DNA of 64,000 bases. Origin: Shewanella pealeana ATCC 700345. Lineage in GTDB: Bacteria; Pseudomonadota; Gammaproteobacteria; Enterobacterales; Shewanellaceae. A program made the translations under genes and the position numbers. The notes beneath the pieces are model-generated. The model ran no database searches. It was not told where the DNA came from and saw only the letters and a program-made list of their open reading frames with translations. The stretch is from the NCBI RefSeq assembly GCF_000018285.1, contig NC_009901.1, positions 557,001-621,000 of the forward strand, written 5' to 3'. Shown here one piece after another: positions 47,262 through 57,098 of this stretch (positions within the stretch are counted from its first letter, which is position 1; every line of letters begins with the position of its first letter).

Positions 47262-47921
47262 TTATACGTTTGATTTGGTAAACGCGGCCTTCACGATTGT
47301 AAAGCCGACTAAGCCTAAAATCGCACCTGTTACTTTATCAATGTAATAAGCCAGCTTAGAAAATTTACTCCTGACTTTATCGCCAGACAAAAAAATTACA
47401 ATTGCTGAATCCCAAATAAACACTATGGAAGTCATCCAAATTCCCAGCATGATTTTAAATGTAAGGCTTACGTCTTTAGTTAACACAACCGTAAATAAGC
47501 TTAAATAAAATAGAATATTTTTTGGGTTTAAAATTGCAGACATAAAACCAATAATAAACTCCTTGAATAAAGTGGTCTCATTATGAGCCCCCCGATTTAC
47601 TTGAGAAGACAAACCAGCGTAATCGCTTTTTTTTGCACGTAAGGCTTGAATTGCTAAATATATTAAAAACAACCCTCCTGCAATTTTTAGCCCTACCATA
47701 ATATATACAGAACTCGCTAATAATGAACCCACGCCAATTAAGCATAATGCTATATATAATGCATTAGCAATTGATATGCCCAGTGCGACTCCTATGGCTT
47801 TTTTGCTTTCATTTTTAACGGCACTCTTTACAAGGATAACAAAATCAGGCCCTGGGCTAATTAATGCTAAAAAATGAGCAAAGGCAACAGTAGCAAAAAT
47901 TCCTATCAAGCTTATGTCCAT
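47262..47921 (-). CDS. LysE/RhtB-family amino acid exporter
   Basis: A 219-residue inner-membrane protein with about six hydrophobic segments. The family start is clear: AHFLALISPGPDFVILVKSAVKNESKKAIGVALGISIANALYI, with the SPGPD motif at about 22-27; GFMSAILNPKNILFYLSLF near 125 is the second signature. It exports an amino acid or related compound; the substrate is unknown. GGAG precedes the ATG. It lies between two transposase remnants. Confidence 0.9.
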   Translation of the reverse strand: MDISLIGIFATVAFAHFLALISPGPDFVILVKSAVKNESKKAIGVALGISIANALYIALCLIGVGSLLASSVYIMVGLKIAGGLFLIYLAIQALRAKKSDYAGLSSQVNRGAHNETTLFKEFIIGFMSAILNPKNILFYLSLFTVVLTKDVSLTFKIMLGIWMTSIVFIWDSAIVIFLSGDKVRSKFSKLAYYIDKVTGAILGLVGFTIVKAAFTKSNV

Positions 47922-48192
47922 CTAAAGTGACTCCATAAAAATAAAACACAAAAATTACAATAAAATATAACAGTGTATTAGCGCTAACTTCGATAATACT
48001 CTGCGGGGATTTGCGGTATCTCGTCTGGGTGGGAAGTTATTTATTTGCAATGATATTAGCAAGTTACCACTAAGATGGTTTTCGAGCAATATGCATTATG
48101 GATGGGAGCCATGATAATTTAGATAATCGAGATTACCTTCCGTCGTTAAGCGGCAGAAATTGCTGTTAAATTCCATAGTTTCAAACTATTAG

Positions 48193-48227
48193 TAGTGGTT
48201 AGTGGTTAGTGGTTAGTGGTTAGTGGT
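48193..48227. repeat. Tandem heptanucleotide repeat, 5 units of TAGTGGT
   Basis: Five exact 7-base units in non-coding DNA before the second transposase remnant. The unit length equals that of the repeat at 29378-29433 although the sequence differs. Confidence 0.95.
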
Positions 48228-48314
48228 TAAAGCCTAACCATAGACAGCCATGATAAATGGCATGTTTTGTTGCCCTCTCACTAAGCTTTAGTTATTACTG
48301 AAGTAGGAGGTCTT

Positions 48315-48913
48315 ATGCTTCTCCTTGTAAGCCAATCCCAGAAGTACGCTAATTAGTCTTGAACCCTCTATTTAACAAGAAGTCCCTATTACCATTGTTG
48401 TAGCCGTGTTGTTCGTCGGGCTTTCTTGTGTGGTGATGACAAATACACAGGTAAGAACTATGACCATCGCCGTGGTTGGGTAGAGTCGCAATTACTGAAG
48501 TTAACAGAGGTATTTGCCATTGATGTAGCAGCCTATGCACTCTTGGTGACAGAGAGGGAGTAACCATCTGCATGTAGTGCTTTATATCGACTTAGAAACA
48601 GTTAATCACTGGTCTGATAAAGAGGTGGTCGAACAGTGGCATTAATTTCTCACTGCAAGATTACCTAACACTTGTAGATGAAACAGGCCGAATCATTCGT
48701 GATGATAAACGAGGAGTCATTTCTCCTAGCGCAGAAAAGATATTGAATAGACTCAATATTCCAAGCGATAACTGGCTTAAGATCACCACCGAATTTGGTA
48801 AACTGTTTCATGGCCCTGTTGGTAATTTAGAGGAACTTACGGATTACTGCGAACACTTAGATAAGCGACGACGGCACTTCGCTAATAGTTGCCAATATTT
48901 ACAAGTTGGCTAA
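48315..48913 (+). pseudogene. Decayed REP-associated tyrosine transposase, copy 2
   Basis: It keeps AGGAGG and the ATG at 48315, with TAG after 13 codons as in copy 1. Then, in shifted frames: SPYYHCCSRVVRRAFLCGDDKYTGKNYDHRRGWVESQLLKLTEVFAIDVAAYA, a broken HLHV segment, and a nearly intact end (GRIIRDDKRGVISPSAEKILNRLNIPSDNWLKITTEFGKLFHGPVGN, YCEHLDKRRR). Several frameshifts make it inactive. Confidence 0.85.
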
Positions 48914-49140
48914 GAATTTCTAAACAAATCACTCGCTTTACCGTTCTACTTCGGTTGTTTTTCCACGCTCGCTTTTTAGCTTATTTACTCACGCTGCCTG
49001 AATTTCATCCGGTTAATCACTAGATTTCTTGCTCGCCATCAAATAATGCTTCATCTCATATTTTTAGTTCGAGAAAGACTCCGTTATAACGGTTATATTG
49101 TTGATTATTAATGGGTGGCTTTTATTAGTTTTTGTTTATT

Positions 49141-49442
49141 AGTTTGCTGCAGAAAACATCTGAATCCCCATCGGAGTTGCCGAAGTACATTGGAATCAAT
49201 CGCGTGATGCCGACAGGGATGTCGGCATAGCTTTCGCGGGGCAGGATGTCCCATCGGAAGCGTTAGCGATTTATCCATAAGTATGAGGATCAACAACTTC
49301 GTCGGGGCGGCTAGGGTGAAGCTGTAGTCCCCCTTTTGCCCGAGTGTGAGCTGGAAGCTCACGACTTTGAGCAGGCGTAGCCTGATGCATTACCAATGTG
49401 GGGCGAAGCGCCACGACTTTAGTTGTTAGACGAAGTCTAACT
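49141..49442 (-). repeat. Structured intergenic repeat, copy B (inverted relative to A)
   Basis: Its reverse complement aligns with 44696-44970. Hairpins kept: 49209-49226 (GCCGACAGGGATGTCGGC), 49238-49252 (GGGGCAGGATGTCCC), GTGAGCTGGAAGCTCAC and 49426-49440 (TTAGACGAAGTCTAA). Read-through of this block does not give a credible protein. Confidence 0.85.
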
Positions 49443-49456
49443 GGAAGAAATAATTA

Positions 49457-50014
49457 ATGATTAACCAAGAATATTACGTTTGGACTGAAGACTGTCAGTT
49501 TGGCTTACTCGATGCGGCCAATGAGTTTACAGAAACGGTTCAAAATAAAAGAGAGTTGCTGTCAGTAGATGAGGCTTTAGCGTACAAGATGACGACTCAA
49601 GGTGACAGTGAAGGGTTCGCGGATGTGTACTGCTCACCTAAGTATCTGCTGAGTGAAAAACTGTACGCTTTACTGCGTCCATTTGACTTAGAGTATGTGC
49701 AATTTATTCCTGCAAATATTGACCAGAAAGCTGAAAAATTTTACCTGTTAAAAGTCATCAATTTCATTTCACTCATTGATGAGAAAAAATCAAAAGTGAC
49801 CATAAAAAGGGGCAACATAAAAAATGTTGATAGGTTTTTATTATCAAGCGAGCTGGCTAATATCAATCTAACAGATAGATTGATATTTAAAGTTGGTCAT
49901 AGCCCGGTAACTGTGGTGCACAAATCAATAGTCGATTCCTTAAACACGCAGAATCTCCAAGGCGTGCATTTTATTCCTGTTACTGCTTGGAGTGCTTGGT
50001 TGGCGACCAAATAG
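49457..50014 (+). CDS. Probable Imm11/DUF1629-like immunity protein
   Basis: A 185-residue protein with no signal peptide. The order of DVYCSPKYLLSEKLYALLRPFDLEYVQFIPANI, then KVINFISLIDEKKSKV, and a closing KSIVDSLNTQNLQGVHFIPVTAWSAW matches the layout of DUF1629/Imm11 immunity proteins, whose C-terminus reads similarly (GxxFIPV). Such proteins neutralise polymorphic toxins, but no toxin gene adjoins it, so it may be an orphan. GGAAG precedes the ATG. Confidence 0.62.
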   Translation: MINQEYYVWTEDCQFGLLDAANEFTETVQNKRELLSVDEALAYKMTTQGDSEGFADVYCSPKYLLSEKLYALLRPFDLEYVQFIPANIDQKAEKFYLLKVINFISLIDEKKSKVTIKRGNIKNVDRFLLSSELANINLTDRLIFKVGHSPVTVVHKSIVDSLNTQNLQGVHFIPVTAWSAWLATK

Positions 50015-50119
50015 CTTAATGATAGACACCTATGTTAAATGCCTATGTTAAATGGTAGAGAACATAAACATTTTTAGCTCTTAAAGTATCAGCCGTAGGC
50101 TGATTTATTGTAGGAAAGT

Positions 50120-51490
50120 ATGACCAAATATTTAATTACTTTTTCAGTAATGTTTTCCATATTTGCATGTAGTAGTGATACCACTAGATTAAACCAAGCG
50201 CATATCCTTACATTGGATGATGTGAGGTTTGATAAAAATACAAATACGATAGTTCATTACACCGCTGATTATAAAGATATTGTTATCCCAAGTGATTTTA
50301 ATGGTGTACCAGTAACCTTTATTGAAGATAGAGCGTTTGCTAAAAATGCCCTCACCAGTATAACTCTCCCTGACTCGGTTACGGATATAGGAGAAGAGGC
50401 CTTTGCTGAGAACGCTTTAGTCAATGTCACCATTCCTGACTCGGTTACACGCATCGGAAATTGGGCGTTTGCTAAAAATGCCTTGATGAACGTTACCATT
50501 CCTCACTCTGTTACGCATATTGGAGATTGGGCGTTTATTAATAATGCCCTAACCAGCGTCACAGTGCCTAATTCCGTTACATATATAGGATTTAGGGCAT
50601 TTAAAAATAATGAGCTTGCAAGCGTTAGCATTCCTAACTCAGTTACCTATATGGGAAAGGAGTCGTTTAGTAACAATGCCCTGACAAGCATCACTATTCC
50701 AAGTTCCGTTAACTCTATCGCAGATGATGCGTTTGCTAATAATGCCCTAGTGAGCGTCACTATTCCTGATTCCGTTAACGCTATCGGAGATGATGCGTTT
50801 GCTAGCAACGCCCTGACGAGCGTCGTCATTCCTAATTCCGTTACCTTTATAGGAAAGCGTGCGTTTAGTCACAATGCCCTGACGAGCGTCACTATTTCTG
50901 CTTCCGTTAGCTCTATAGGAAGTGGCGTGTTTTCTGACAATGCACTGACGAGCATCACCATTCCCAACTCGGTTACGTCTATAGGGTTTGCCGCGTTTTC
51001 TCACAATGCTCTAACGAATGTCATCATCCCTGATTCCGTTACCTCTATTGGAAACAAGGCTTTTTTTTACAATGCACTGACGAGTATCACCATTCCTGAT
51101 TCCGTTACTTCTATAGGGTATGCAGCATTTTTTAAGAATGCCCTGACGAATATCACCATTCCCAGTTCTGTGACCTCTATAGGATATACAGCGTTTGCTA
51201 ACAATGCCCTGACGAGCATTACCATCCCCGATTCCGTTACCGTTATCGAAGATGAGACATTTATTAATAATGCTTTGACGAGCGTTACCATTCCAAGTTC
51301 GGTAACCTCTATAGGAATTGCAGCGTTTGCAAACAATACCCTGAGAAGCGTCACCATTCCTGATTCCGTTAACTCTATCGGAGATGATGCGTTTGGTAAC
51401 AATACCCTGACGTGCGCAACCATTCCTAATTCCGTTACCTCCATCGGAAGCAGGGCGTTTGATTGGAATGTTGCAATAATAAGGAAATAA
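50120..51490 (+). CDS. BspA-type leucine-rich repeat lipoprotein
   Basis: A 456-residue lipoprotein (lipobox FAC near residue 17) with seventeen repeats of 22 residues from about residue 73 to the end, each like AFANNALTSVTIPDSVTSIGDD. This is the LRR_5/BspA repeat. The repeat continues at the DNA level (66 bases), so copy number may change by recombination. It probably faces the cell surface or periplasm and binds another molecule; the partner is unknown. AGGAAAG precedes the ATG. Confidence 0.9.
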   Translation: MTKYLITFSVMFSIFACSSDTTRLNQAHILTLDDVRFDKNTNTIVHYTADYKDIVIPSDFNGVPVTFIEDRAFAKNALTSITLPDSVTDIGEEAFAENALVNVTIPDSVTRIGNWAFAKNALMNVTIPHSVTHIGDWAFINNALTSVTVPNSVTYIGFRAFKNNELASVSIPNSVTYMGKESFSNNALTSITIPSSVNSIADDAFANNALVSVTIPDSVNAIGDDAFASNALTSVVIPNSVTFIGKRAFSHNALTSVTISASVSSIGSGVFSDNALTSITIPNSVTSIGFAAFSHNALTNVIIPDSVTSIGNKAFFYNALTSITIPDSVTSIGYAAFFKNALTNITIPSSVTSIGYTAFANNALTSITIPDSVTVIEDETFINNALTSVTIPSSVTSIGIAAFANNTLRSVTIPDSVNSIGDDAFGNNTLTCATIPNSVTSIGSRAFDWNVAIIRK

Positions 51491-51535
51491 CCGCCCCCCA
51501 ATCGTAGACAGCTGGTAAGCCCCTAGAGCACCTAT

Positions 51536-51665
51536 TTCCCCATCGGAGTTGCCGAAGTACATTGGAAACTCTTTATAAACCAGAGTCAGGTGATGCCGAC
51601 ATGGATGTCGGCGTAGCTTTCGCGGGGTTGGCCGTTACTTGGCCTACATGTCATCACGGCTTTGT
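51536..51665 (-). repeat. Structured intergenic repeat, copy C (partial)
   Basis: In the same orientation as copy B: CCCCATCGGAGTTGCCGAAG, then GCCGACATGGATGTCGGC (51595-51612), GCTTTCGCGGGG, and a changed second stem GGCC-GTTACTT-GGCC (51630-51644). The rest of the unit is absent. Confidence 0.8.
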
Positions 51666-51892
51666 TCGACCGATAGCTCGCACTTTAGGTGTAGCCTCAT
51701 GACGCTTTATCAAGCGTCGCTTGATTGCTTAAAACAAAGTTTGTAGACCTAGGCTAACGTCAAGGCGAAAGCTGATCTGTGACACCACCGCATATCCTAT
51801 TACTTCGATTCGCATTTTCCTGTTCTGCACAGTACTCTTCTCTCCCGCTATCTATTTGTTTTCTTATTTGATTCCACCGCCAAGGATGCCAT

Positions 51893-54712
51893 ATGGCCCA
51901 GTTTGATAAGTATGTTTCTATCGTTGTCGATCCTCGCTCTCCTGAGAGTATTAGCAGTGCATTAGCTGAGTATCGTCAGCACATAGAGAAGGGTTCGGCG
52001 TTTCGCTTAACCATGAACCTGTTGCTCAATGTGCAGTTTGTTAAGTCTGGTGGGGTTGCACTGACTATCGAAGATGCTGGCGATAACCGCACTTTGGTAG
52101 AGCAGGCCATTAATGCCTGTCGCGATGAACAGAAGTTAAGCTATATCAGCGAACCTGTGCTGTTTGGCGCTGCATTGAACTTCCCTGAGTTGATGCCTGC
52201 GGTGGTTGAAACTGTCGAAGCCTTGGTGGCGTTCTCTCGTAGCCGCAACGATTCTAACGATCTCTGGATAGATGACTGCAATGCCTTTGGTATCGAAGCT
52301 CTGTATATGCTGATAGAAAGCGATGCTTCTTATAGCCCAATGCTTGCTCGCTTCCTTGTGCCTTACTGGGATACCCAGACCATGACCGCACCGCTGTGCT
52401 TGCTTAGCAATTTAGTTAGCAAGCATGGCTGGAGCCGTGATTTGATCAAGGCTTATGTCTGGTGTGATGGGGCTGAGGTGCGCCGTTATTTTTTTGAAGG
52501 AGAGGATTATGATGCGCGACAGCCAGACTTGTTAGCGCATTTCGAGTCTCATCCTGACGATTACAGTTACTTTAAAAGTGAGCTACTAGCACGACTGCAA
52601 ACTAGCCCCATATTGGTGTTTGCTGACGAATCGAACTCTTTGACTCAGATGTTGTTTGAGTACTACGGCACCATGGGCGCTTGGCCTGTGGGATGTGAGC
52701 GCTGGGATCTGCAAGAGCAGGTAGAATCCTCACAAGAAGAGTGGCAAGACAGGGTAAAGCAGCAGCTTATTTGCGGCGCTAAAGTTGAAGACGAAATCAT
52801 CGCCTTAGCGGCAATACTCACTGAAACTCACAACGAATCAGACTTTTTTGCTTTGGCAGAAGCTCAGTTAAATGGACTTGATAACGTTTATCAAGCTTGG
52901 ATGGAGCCAGCTGAAGTTGAAGCTGAGCAAGAATCCGAGGAGGAGAGTGACGTCGAGTCAGAGCCTGAAGTTGAACCTAGACACTGGGATGAAAAAGCCG
53001 GCCGCTCCTTCTTCAGCTGTCTCAATCCAAGACTCGAACTGTTGACTCAAAACCGCCTTGAACGCCTGAGTGATGAGCTTGGTTATCGCGATGGTCAAGA
53101 GATTGTAGAAGCCTTGCCTTATATGCCTGTGCATCTAGGAGGGAGTGCCTATCTTGCACAGCGTCTGCTCCAGCAGCCAAGTTTTGCGGAGCGTGATGCG
53201 ATTGAGCAATGGCTTGAGCAACACTTGAGTAAGCTGCTCACTGATTTTGTCCTCAAGTATTGCGATGTAGCAGAAGCTGATACTGAAGCACTGCGCCAGT
53301 GGCTGACGTATGTTGAAAAGCCAGGTGTCGAGGTGGAGGTTACTCAACAGAGCGACGCAAAAATGATCGAGCTAGTGCGTGCTGGCATGGCAAAAGATGG
53401 AGGTAAGTCTGGGCCTGATATTAGCGCGAAACAGGCGGCTTATTGGACCTTGTTTAGCTATGATGGTGGTCAACGCTACATGTTAACCAGCTTGTTATTA
53501 CAAAGTGCGAGTAAGTTAAATCAGTCTGCAGAAACAAATCAGTTTGAGCCATCGAGTCAGATTGTGCAGCTGGCTAAAAGGCATTGGCAACTCTGGCTAT
53601 CGATTGCGCCTCAACGTGTGATAAATCGCATCGTTAAATTTAAGGCCGATTACCCACTTTATGCGGCGATTAATGACCAAGATGCTGAGACTGCTTTATT
53701 CGATCTGTTACAGCAACACGGCGTATCTGACGCCACGCTGGAAGCCTTCACATTGATGACAGATCAGCAGGTGGCCGATTACCGCCCTGCGGACTCAAGG
53801 TTTGCCCGCCGCTACGCTGACAAAGTTGCGCAATATGCAGCATTAGATAGTGCTGATACCAGCATGATAGGGCGTCAGCAACTTAAGCAATTTGAGACGC
53901 TATTACGAGAGCTTGAGTATTGCCGTGAAGATCAGGTTTTGGAGTTTTTCCAGCATCTTAAGGCGGTGAATCCAAGTATTGCATTGCCGATAATGCCGAT
54001 GTTTGAAGTGGCTCTACTCAATACCTTAAAAGAAGATTTTGAGGACGATACTGCGCAAGCTGTGCATGACAAACTGATGGCTTACCTTGCCAGCGGTGAA
54101 GGCTTAGAGGCCTTGAGTCCACAGGCGCTGAAACTAGCAAAACTCCAAGGCTGGAATCCCTATCCAATGTATCGAGGTAAGCTTGGTCCTGCTGACTTTA
54201 TCTGGTTGCTACCAAATGAAATGGCAGAGCGTCTGGCACTGTTTTTAGCGCAGTTAGGTAAGCGTGGCTTGCATTGGTTGGGGCGAAGCTCGGTAGAAAA
54301 TGCCTATGTGGCAAGCCAGATCCAAAGTGGTGACATAGCAATGGCGGAGCGTTGGAGCCACCCTGAGGTGGGTAATGAGCGTCACCGAGACAGTGATATT
54401 GGCGATGCGCTCGATGTGGCTAAACAGAGCTGGGCACTAAATTGGCTCGATAGAGCCGGCGTACCAGCATCATCTTTGGTGTATTTTGCTGTGCATGAGG
54501 GCTACGAGCAGCAAGCATTTGTATGCAGGTTAGCGGCGGAAAATCGCTTGCCGGATATGCAGGACTGGCTAACGTCGAATGAGCGGGTGCAACTACTTGA
54601 AATGCTGCAAGGTGAAGAGTCACTGTCTGAGGCCTGCACCCAGAGTTTTTTACAGGACTGCTCCAGCGCAGTGAAGCAACTGGCTGGTAAGTTGTTTGGT
54701 AACAGAGCTTAA
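51893..54712 (+). CDS. Large protein of unknown function, 939 residues
   Basis: A soluble, mainly helical protein with no signal peptide or membrane segment. An acidic linker (about residues 340-365: EVEAEQESEEESDVESEPEVEP) splits it into two halves, both with helix-rich stretches that look like a repeat solenoid. AAGGA lies 6 bases before the ATG. No catalytic motif is visible. It borders the accessory region. I do not recognise it; it could be a scaffold or adaptor. Confidence 0.85.
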   Translation: MAQFDKYVSIVVDPRSPESISSALAEYRQHIEKGSAFRLTMNLLLNVQFVKSGGVALTIEDAGDNRTLVEQAINACRDEQKLSYISEPVLFGAALNFPELMPAVVETVEALVAFSRSRNDSNDLWIDDCNAFGIEALYMLIESDASYSPMLARFLVPYWDTQTMTAPLCLLSNLVSKHGWSRDLIKAYVWCDGAEVRRYFFEGEDYDARQPDLLAHFESHPDDYSYFKSELLARLQTSPILVFADESNSLTQMLFEYYGTMGAWPVGCERWDLQEQVESSQEEWQDRVKQQLICGAKVEDEIIALAAILTETHNESDFFALAEAQLNGLDNVYQAWMEPAEVEAEQESEEESDVESEPEVEPRHWDEKAGRSFFSCLNPRLELLTQNRLERLSDELGYRDGQEIVEALPYMPVHLGGSAYLAQRLLQQPSFAERDAIEQWLEQHLSKLLTDFVLKYCDVAEADTEALRQWLTYVEKPGVEVEVTQQSDAKMIELVRAGMAKDGGKSGPDISAKQAAYWTLFSYDGGQRYMLTSLLLQSASKLNQSAETNQFEPSSQIVQLAKRHWQLWLSIAPQRVINRIVKFKADYPLYAAINDQDAETALFDLLQQHGVSDATLEAFTLMTDQQVADYRPADSRFARRYADKVAQYAALDSADTSMIGRQQLKQFETLLRELEYCREDQVLEFFQHLKAVNPSIALPIMPMFEVALLNTLKEDFEDDTAQAVHDKLMAYLASGEGLEALSPQALKLAKLQGWNPYPMYRGKLGPADFIWLLPNEMAERLALFLAQLGKRGLHWLGRSSVENAYVASQIQSGDIAMAERWSHPEVGNERHRDSDIGDALDVAKQSWALNWLDRAGVPASSLVYFAVHEGYEQQAFVCRLAAENRLPDMQDWLTSNERVQLLEMLQGEESLSEACTQSFLQDCSSAVKQLAGKLFGNRA

Positions 54713-55324
54713 CGACTGACACTGCAAGGTGGCTTTATTGCGATAAAGTAGCGATAAAGTCACCCACCCGTAATCCCTTTAATAACCTAAACCTCAGCTG
54801 TAACTTGCCGCACAAAACTTAGCCATCCTTCTCTCTTTCCTAAATTAGCTCGCCGATTTTGGGTTTCATTTTGTTGACCACTAGTGATGTGATCTAGATC
54901 GCATAAAGTCACGCGCGGTTAACTTTTGTTGACTATGCCTGCCAGCTCTATATTACTTTAGTAACCCTTAAAGTTGATTTTGATAATTTTGACGCTATTA
55001 AATAGCTATCATTATTAACGCGGAGTGAGTTATTCGTCACGTAATCACTTGTAATTTAGAGCGTTGCAGCAGTTCTTATCTAATCTTGGCTTGTTTAGAT
55101 CAATAAAATCCACTGTTGGGCTTAGGTCACATTTTTTAACTTAGCAATCGGTAAAATGCTCGGCGAAGTAAACAAAACTTAACTGAAATCTGTTTTCTTC
55201 CTGCTGTTCAGCAATAGAAAAATAACGCTAGTGAACAAGATTGGAAGGCTCGCGACAGATTCACCGCTCCTGATTCCTGAGCTGTTGCAATCGGCACAGG
55301 CAAGGACACTAAAGGTAAAATTAA
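54713..55324. other. Intergenic region, 612 bases
   Basis: No supported gene. A hairpin near 54729-54763 (GGTG-CTTTAT with ATAAAG-CACC) lies just after the 939-residue gene and may end its transcript, though no T run follows. The rest is AT-rich and presumably carries the promoter of the transporter gene. Confidence 0.45.
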
Positions 55325-56329
55325 ATGAATATCACCAACAAAGATGTGGTTTTAGGCTGGACTGCTGCTATTGCAGTTGCCGTGATCTGGGGCGTAACGG
55401 GGGTAGTGTCTAAGCCATTATCTATGGCTGTGGATCCTATGACATTAGTATTTTTCCGCTACGTCACTGCAGTGATTGGCTTATCAATTATTTTCTTCTT
55501 TACCTCTCGCAGTAAAAGCCTAAGCAAAGATCTTGGTGGATCACTGAAAATCGATAAGAAAGATATCGTCAAAATTGCTCTTTGCGGCATTATTGGCCAA
55601 GGTGCCTTCTCACTGTTTAACTTTCTGTCTCTGTCGCACATAGGTGCAACTGAAAACGGCGTGATTCAAGGCATGCAGCCATTTGCTACCGTATTCTTCG
55701 GCATGCTGTTTATGAATTTCCGCATGAACAAAATGCAGTGGGGGGCTTTTATCGCTTCGGCTTTATGTATCTACGCCATGAGTGTGGGCCCAACTAACAG
55801 CATCGAAGGCGGCACACCATTATTAGGTTATGTCTTTGTAACTTGCTCTATGTTGTCACTTGCATGGACAGCGCACCTACGTGCTAGCTTGGCAGACAAA
55901 TATGGTTCTGTTGTGTCTATGCTGTATCAGTATATCTCTGTTGCAGTAACAGGTTTCTTTGTGGTGATGGCAATGGGTCTAGACTTAAGCCAAATCTTCA
56001 TCATCCTTGATAGCCCGCTATTACTTGGCCTGCTGATTTTCTTAGGCACTGGTATCTCTGGTGGTAGCTACTTAATTCAGTTGTACTCTTTCAAACGTAT
56101 CGGTGTTGAAAAAGCCACTATGGCACTAAACCTAATGCCACTCGTCGGTTACGTGGTAGCGGTACTGACACTGGGCGAGCAGATGGAACTGAGCAAAACG
56201 ATTATCGTATCTCTGATTGTGGTTGCTCTGTACATGTTCACTAAATGCGAGACAAAGCCGGAAGCTAAAGCTGAAGTTGGCAGTGACATTGATAAAGATT
56301 CGCAGACATTGAAGACGCAAAAAGCCTAA
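55325..56329 (+). CDS. EamA/DMT-superfamily transporter
   Basis: A 334-residue inner-membrane protein with ten hydrophobic segments in two EamA halves: VIWGVTGVVSKPLSMAVDPMTLVFFRYVTAVIGL at about 20-53, and SLAWTAHLRASLADKYG with the second half to about 305. ENGVIQGMQPFATVFFGMLF is characteristic of the first half. It moves a small metabolite in or out; the direction and substrate are unknown. The tail is charged and soluble. Confidence 0.88.
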   Translation: MNITNKDVVLGWTAAIAVAVIWGVTGVVSKPLSMAVDPMTLVFFRYVTAVIGLSIIFFFTSRSKSLSKDLGGSLKIDKKDIVKIALCGIIGQGAFSLFNFLSLSHIGATENGVIQGMQPFATVFFGMLFMNFRMNKMQWGAFIASALCIYAMSVGPTNSIEGGTPLLGYVFVTCSMLSLAWTAHLRASLADKYGSVVSMLYQYISVAVTGFFVVMAMGLDLSQIFIILDSPLLLGLLIFLGTGISGGSYLIQLYSFKRIGVEKATMALNLMPLVGYVVAVLTLGEQMELSKTIIVSLIVVALYMFTKCETKPEAKAEVGSDIDKDSQTLKTQKA

Positions 56330-56357
56330 CGCTAAACTCCAACCTATTATCACCCTC

Positions 56358-56394
56358 AATCCCCCGCAGGCTCACCACCACGGGGGATTTTTTA
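56358..56394 (+). terminator. Terminator after the EamA transporter gene
   Basis: AATCCCCCG pairs with CGGGGGATT around 14 bases, followed by a T run. Confidence 0.88.
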
Positions 56395-57098
56395 TTGGTA
56401 AAGGCTCTGATTAAGAATGCGTTACGGGTTAATTTAATGGATGAGATGCTAATAGCGGGCAAGGTTGATGCGAGTGAGCCTTTTAAGTTTGATATATTGA
56501 AACAGCTGATTATTGTCAGTCGAGGCACACATGTTATGCCAGCTAATTATTTACTCAGTCCAGGCAAAGGGCATAAGGTCACGTTAAGTTGTATTCCATT
56601 ATTGGAACATGTTTGAGTCAATTTAATTGGGGAGTTGTGCTGCAAGTTGATCCCCACCGGATCATGTTAGCGCTACGTACCATCAGTGACAGTAGGCGCT
56701 GAGCGTATGAGTGTAAAAAAATAGCTTTTATTTGCCGTAGCATGATAGAAGCGGCTTATAGAATATTGATATGAATCATTAATCTTGGAGTAACACTCCA
56801 ATTGAATGTTATTTACTCAAACTGACGAGTTTATTGACTTACTCGATGTTTTGCCATGGCCCGATGATTGTTCAACTTTGCGAAGTGAGAAAATTAAGCC
56901 CTTTCTTCGAAGTAGTAGTGATCAAGGGCTTCGGTTAACCGTGTAGCAGCGCTTCAATTCATTTCCTTCGTTAGCAGCAAGATGTCGTCTTTGATTATTT
57001 TTGAAAAAACACCTGATTGATTTCGTCTTTTTCTCGCAGTATTCGTCTTACTTAGCAAAGCCATTAACAGGCTCTTTGCCGAGCCGTAGAAACTTAAT
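56395..57098. other. Intergenic region, about 700 bases
   Basis: No convincing gene. Short open frames (for example 56395-56616) lack a ribosome site. I see no repeat or RNA gene. Confidence 0.4.

Noticed and set aside
49108-49362. Minus-strand open frame across structured repeat B
   Set aside because: It overlaps the repeat and has no protein-like composition.
50120-51490. CRISPR-like periodic repeats
   Set aside because: The period is a multiple of three, copies are imperfect and join without spacers, and they encode a leucine-rich repeat; this is protein-coding.
50269-51562. Several long minus-strand open frames opposite the leucine-rich repeat gene
   Set aside because: They follow from the 66-base periodicity of the plus-strand gene, are themselves periodic, and have no starts of their own.
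56395-56616. Open frame of 73 codons after the EamA terminator
   Set aside because: No ribosome site, no recognisable family, and it begins inside the terminator tail.
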